The notes beneath the pieces are model-generated. The model made no database searches and was not told the DNA's origin. It saw only the letters and a program-made list of their open reading frames with translations. The position numbers were made by a program, and so were the translations under genes. Source: JBBAFB01 sp041655595 (GTDB lineage: Bacteria; Bacillota; DULZ01). From it: a stretch of 26,975 bases of DNA. The stretch lies in NCBI GenBank assembly GCA_041655595.1, contig JBBAFB010000014.1, positions 1-26,975 on the forward strand, given 5' to 3'. Every line of letters starts with the position of its first letter. Position 1 is the first letter of the stretch. Shown piece after piece: positions 23,789 through 26,975 of the stretch.

Positions 23789-23820
23789 AAAAAAACCGGC
23801 CGATGGGTGTCCCCATTGGC
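23789..23820 (-). terminator. Terminator of the endonuclease V gene
   Basis: GCCGATGGG (23799-23807) pairs with CCCATTGGC (23812-23820) including one G-U pair; on the minus strand it is followed by CCGG and seven U residues (complement of 23789-23795). Confidence 0.75.
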
Positions 23821-23896
23821 ATCGCGGCAGGGCAATATTTATAAGCTTTTAATTACTATCACCGTTGAATTATTTCGTTACTTTACCCACCTAAAC

Positions 23897-24412
23897 TTAA
23901 AAGTTAACATTTGATCTGCTGAGTCTGTCCACCATTTTTAAGACAGCGGGGATCCGGTTTGCACCTGCCAAAGTTTTGATTAGGTCCGCCGCGTAATTTT
24001 GCTCGACTCCAATGCTGCTGAAAAAGAGTGGCTTGTTACTGTTGCCCCGATACACCCGAAGATAATTTTGGCAACCCTTGTAAAAGGTCTTGGCAACCCC
24101 CATTACAGGAATTCTTTCACCCAGTGCCTCATACAGGTATTCGCCCAGCCCCTTTTTCCCCTTTTCAAGGAAAACAAAACCATCAACAATGGCCAGATCA
24201 ATTTTTTCTTTGATTTCCCCATAAACCCCCAACAAACAGGGTAATTCTCTTTTATAGAATTCACCCGGAATGTATTCGCTAACAGGTGTTATTATTTTGT
24301 TATAGTGAGAAAGGATTGTTTCTTGGGGTTCAATTTTAAAAACTATACAACTTGCTTTTGCGGAACCTTCATGATAATAAACATCGAAACAAGCAATGTT
24401 AGGGGTATCCAC
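23897..24412 (-). CDS. Divergent endonuclease V family protein
   Basis: A 171-aa protein matching endonuclease V (deoxyinosine 3' endonuclease), which nicks DNA or RNA one base 3' of inosine. It is shorter than the usual 210-230 aa. Catalytic positions seen: Asp10 in ACFDVYY, Glu56 in YIPGEFYKREL (canonical Y.PGFLSFRE), Asp77 in IVDGF, and Lys108 in IPVMGVAK (canonical PTIGVAK). The segment that in typical members reads DGxGxxHPRxxG is DGFVFLEKGKKGLG, so the conserved His and Arg are missing. The enzyme may be altered in activity or substrate. The start is GTG at 24412, behind GAGGTGAAAA at a long spacing (about 11 bases); an in-frame TGA blocks an earlier start. It lies 67 bases after the SLH protein gene, but it looks functionally unrelated to it. 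Confidence 0.8.
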   Translation of the reverse strand: MDTPNIACFDVYYHEGSAKASCIVFKIEPQETILSHYNKIITPVSEYIPGEFYKRELPCLLGVYGEIKEKIDLAIVDGFVFLEKGKKGLGEYLYEALGERIPVMGVAKTFYKGCQNYLRVYRGNSNKPLFFSSIGVEQNYAADLIKTLAGANRIPAVLKMVDRLSRSNVNF

Positions 24413-24479
24413 TTCTGGGTTTTCACCTCATCAAAAAAGTCCTTCCAGCTGTATTCCGGAGGTGCGTCTAATCTATTGT

Positions 24480-26975
24480 TTACCTTGATAGCAAATTATA
24501 CAACACCTGTGCCATTTCCGCCCTTGTAGTGGCATTCCCCGGCATGAGCTTGCCATCGCACCCATTTATGACCCCAGTTTCCGTAAGAAAGGTCATGGCC
24601 TCATCGGCCCAAGGTGCAATGTCCAGGACATCATCAAAGGCCGACAGCGGCCTAACCCTTGTTCCCAGTGGTAACCTCCCTGCTGTCCTTAAGACATTGT
24701 ACAGTAGGGTGAACATTTCCTGCCGCGTAATCGCATCATCCGGCGCAAACATATTGTTGCCAACACCATTTGCAATACCTAAGCGTTTCGCCGCCGCCAG
24801 ATAACCCGTACAGTAAGTAAGGTCTGCATCGGAAAAATTATCCGAAGGGTCCACATCCGGTGCTATACCGTATGCCCTCATCAGCATCACAATGAATTGC
24901 CCACGGGTTAGCTTTGATTCCGGACTAAAATTGCCGTCCCCGGTTCCCCAGGTAATTTCCCTTGCGGCAATAAAACTTACTGCATCTCCATACCAGGAGC
25001 CTTCGGCCACATCTTTGAAATTGATCTTGTTATAGCCCACTGCGTAATGTGAAAAATGTCCGGTGCTAAAGTTGACCCTCCCTGTTACGGGGTCATAGAA
25101 GCAATTGCTGACTAATTCCGGCTCCCCGGAATCGCCGATATAGTAAATAACAATGGCGTTGACATCCTCCCCTTCTTTGGGAGTGTAGGGGATGGACACT
25201 GTTACATCCCCTGCAAACTGGGTAACCGTTCCGCTTCCATCCGTTACCCGGAAATCGAATACCGGTCTGTCGCCAACCCTTTGCCGCACTGTCGCAGCAA
25301 GTGTACTTACCTCCACCCTTGCTGCGGTAATTACTACTTCGCCGGTTGTCTCCCTTGACAGGGAGGAAAGGGCACCGGCCCCAAAGGTAACGGTGGCAAT
25401 AGGCGTGGTTATCGTTAAGGCGTCAATCCCTGCTTCTGTAGCTTGGTTGACGGCTGCTTGAGGAATATTTGTCACTATGCCGGCAGCGCCGGCGGGACCT
25501 TCAACCTTAATCTCGACTCTAGCTACCGTCCCTTCAGCTTGTTTTTTAACCTCTTCCGTTGCTTTGCTGATGGCGTCGCCTATCTGCGACTGACTGACTG
25601 CCACTGTCGTGGTGCCGCTACTATCAGCGGTTGCTTCTACAGTTGTGGTCGCAGTTACAACATTTCCCGCAACCTCAACCTCCACTTTTGCCGTTTCTGT
25701 GGGATTAGTCGTTCCTTTACCGCTCTCGTCCGAGGAACCCCCGCCAACGGTCCCCCACCGCGCCGTTAGCGTAATATTTTCAGCAGCCATGGTTGTAAAT
25801 GTGTACGGTATGGTTAATTCAGTGTCAATGTACCAGCCTTTAAAGGCATAGCCCTTTTTTGTAGGATTAGAAGGTGCCACTACGGTTGTGCCATAATCCT
25901 GGGTGATGGATGCCACTGCACTGCCACCATTGCTGTCAAAGGTGATGGTATATTGATTGGCTTTCCACTGCGCCGTTAAGGTAATGTTTGCCGCCGGCAT
26001 GGTCGGCGGGATTGCGGTACTCCAGCCCACAAAGATATAGCCCTCTTTTGTCGGATCAGCAGGCACAGTTATCGCTGTATTGTAATTTTGGGTAATGGGG
26101 TCAACTGCACTACCTCCATCGCTGTCGAAGGTGATGGTGTATTGATTGATTTCCCACTTAGCGTACAAGGTAAGGTCTTCCGCCGGTATGATGGTGAATG
26201 TATATGGCGTTGTTAGTTCGGCATCGCTGTACCAGCCCTTAAAGCTATAGCCTTCTTTTGTCGGATTTGCCGGCGCTGCTACTGTCGTGCCGTAATCTCT
26301 GGTAATGGATTCCACCGCACTGCCACCATTGCTATCAAAGGTGATAGTGTATTGATTAATTTTCCACTGTGCCTTTAATGTAATGTTTTCCGCTGGCATG
26401 GTGGTCGGAATTGCCGCGCTCCAACCGACAAAGGTGTAGCCTGCTTTTGTCGGATTGGCGGGAGCTGTAATCGTACTGCCGTAACCCTGGGTTATGGCAG
26501 CCACTGTACTGCCGCCATCGCTCTCAAAGCTGATGGTGTATTGGTTGATTTCCCATTTGGCGTAGAGTACCAAATCCTCAGCTGGCATGGTTGTAAATGT
26601 ATACGGTGTTGTTAACCCAACATCGCTGTACCAGCCCTTAAAGGTGTAGCCTTCTTTTGTCGGATTTGCAGGCGCCGTCACGGTTGTATCGCAATCCTGG
26701 GTAATAGCGGCTACTGTACTGCCTCCGTTACTGTCAAAGCTGATGGTATACCTGCCGGCTTCCCATCTGGCATAAAGAATCAGATTTTCCGTCAGATTTG
26801 CTGAAAAATCATAGGGCGTACTCAAGGCGGTGTCTACGCACCACTCTATAAAGGTGTGACCGGATTTAATAGGTTTCACCGGTTCTGTTACGGGCCTGCC
26901 TTTTTCGACCGCTACAACTAGTAATAAATTCCCTCCGCCTAAATCAAAGGCAAGAAAGACAAGGTCAACAACAGA
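24480..26975 (-). CDS. SLH-domain surface protein with Flg_new repeats (5' end missing)
   Basis: The reading frame runs open to the window edge, so at least 831 aa are visible and the start and signal peptide are missing. The first part is six Listeria-Bacteroides (Flg_new) repeats with the pattern YTITFDSNGGS, NPTKEGYTFKGW, ITLTAQW. Next come a Gly/Ser hinge (GGGSSDESGKG), a Thr/Val-rich and helical region, and a beta-rich region with IPYTPKEGEDVNAIVIYY. Last are three SLH domains (first FKDVAEGSWYGDAV...LTRGQF, then FSDADLTY...ITRQEM, then FDDVLDIAPWADEA...TTRAEM), which bind pyruvylated cell-wall polymer. It is a cell-surface protein held on the wall by SLH domains; the repeats are likely adhesive or spacer elements. 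A GTG at 26879 is an internal codon, not the start. Confidence 0.92.
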   Translation of the reverse strand, partial: SVVDLVFLAFDLGGGNLLLVVAVEKGRPVTEPVKPIKSGHTFIEWCVDTALSTPYDFSANLTENLILYARWEAGRYTISFDSNGGSTVAAITQDCDTTVTAPANPTKEGYTFKGWYSDVGLTTPYTFTTMPAEDLVLYAKWEINQYTISFESDGGSTVAAITQGYGSTITAPANPTKAGYTFVGWSAAIPTTMPAENITLKAQWKINQYTITFDSNGGSAVESITRDYGTTVAAPANPTKEGYSFKGWYSDAELTTPYTFTIIPAEDLTLYAKWEINQYTITFDSDGGSAVDPITQNYNTAITVPADPTKEGYIFVGWSTAIPPTMPAANITLTAQWKANQYTITFDSNGGSAVASITQDYGTTVVAPSNPTKKGYAFKGWYIDTELTIPYTFTTMAAENITLTARWGTVGGGSSDESGKGTTNPTETAKVEVEVAGNVVTATTTVEATADSSGTTTVAVSQSQIGDAISKATEEVKKQAEGTVARVEIKVEGPAGAAGIVTNIPQAAVNQATEAGIDALTITTPIATVTFGAGALSSLSRETTGEVVITAARVEVSTLAATVRQRVGDRPVFDFRVTDGSGTVTQFAGDVTVSIPYTPKEGEDVNAIVIYYIGDSGEPELVSNCFYDPVTGRVNFSTGHFSHYAVGYNKINFKDVAEGSWYGDAVSFIAAREITWGTGDGNFSPESKLTRGQFIVMLMRAYGIAPDVDPSDNFSDADLTYCTGYLAAAKRLGIANGVGNNMFAPDDAITRQEMFTLLYNVLRTAGRLPLGTRVRPLSAFDDVLDIAPWADEAMTFLTETGVINGCDGKLMPGNATTRAEMAQVLYNLLSR
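25755..26975 (-). repeat. Alternating long/short Flg_new repeat array
   Basis: Six copies in transcription order: a partial first copy (26975-26754), then units beginning at 26753, 26546, 26357, 26147 and 25958. Lengths are about 69, 63, 70, 63 and 68 aa. The longer units contain WYSDxxLTTPYTF, which the shorter ones lack, so units alternate long-short-long-short-long. Neighbouring units of the same type are more alike than adjacent ones, which points to amplification of a roughly 400-base long-short pair. Confidence 0.85.

Noticed and set aside
24343..24490. Minus-strand frame of about 50 codons with a soluble-then-hydrophobic pattern (SWKDFFDEV ... WIPLTLLVSMFII)
   Set aside because: No start codon or ribosome binding site, and it overlaps the well-supported N-terminus of endonuclease V in another frame.
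25755..26975. Regular repetition that could be mistaken for a CRISPR array or tandem DNA repeat
   Set aside because: The repeat is in protein sequence, about 190-210 bases per unit and in frame throughout, with the Flg_new pattern.

Overview
The window reads as a piece of chromosome from an endospore-forming Firmicute. The flavour (moderate GC, strong GGAGG ribosome binding sites, frequent GTG and TTG starts, an SLH surface protein, ECF sigma factor with DUF4179 anti-sigma, several c-di-GMP and chemotaxis proteins, a Spo0A-box-like heptamer) suggests a Peptococcaceae/Desulfotomaculum-like clostridial lineage. That placement is inference; there is no rRNA or marker gene here. No tRNA, rRNA, CRISPR array, transposase or phage gene was seen.

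Layout. 1-1811: the start of a 4-oxalocrotonate tautomerase gene on the minus strand, then an MFS exporter and a 69-aa helical protein on the plus strand. 1822-5649: a dCache chemoreceptor, a DUF3784/PH-like membrane protein and exonuclease III. 5650-9952: a 559-base non-coding stretch with a decayed sigma-factor fragment and a strongly structured leader, then a heme-type (CxxCH) DUF3365-PAS-GGDEF diguanylate cyclase, then an ECF sigma factor with its DUF4179 anti-sigma protein. 10252-13449: a decayed ParE/RelE toxin tail and a large 7TM-GAF-GGDEF-EAL protein. 13607-15470: two divergent genes of unknown function. 15619-18293: a two-gene ABC exporter with a good sigma-A-type promoter. 18517-23771: the most unusual block. 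23897-26975: a divergent endonuclease V and a large surface protein with Listeria-Bacteroides (Flg_new) repeats and three SLH domains, cut by the window end.

The candidate undescribed system is 18517-23771. A P2A-type (PEGLP) cation ATPase with a cysteine-free HMA-like N-terminus sits in a minus-strand operon behind two proteins built from a repeated 13-residue amphipathic motif (consensus around VKREVLAEL). One of them has a membrane segment. A third family member with the same motif and a homologous membrane/EG module is transcribed divergently. The shared 212-base control region has three copies of GGTAAATTA and a sigma-G-like promoter. A possible reading is a membrane cation pump with dedicated helical scaffold or anchor partners, perhaps used in sporulation, but no function is demonstrated.

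Signalling dominates the rest: one chemoreceptor, one c-di-GMP synthase with a heme-type sensor and one dual GGDEF-EAL protein lie within 12 kb, next to an ECF sigma/anti-sigma pair. The direct 40-base similarity between the sigma gene and the fragment at 5869 brackets the diguanylate cyclase, pointing to past duplication and decay at this spot.
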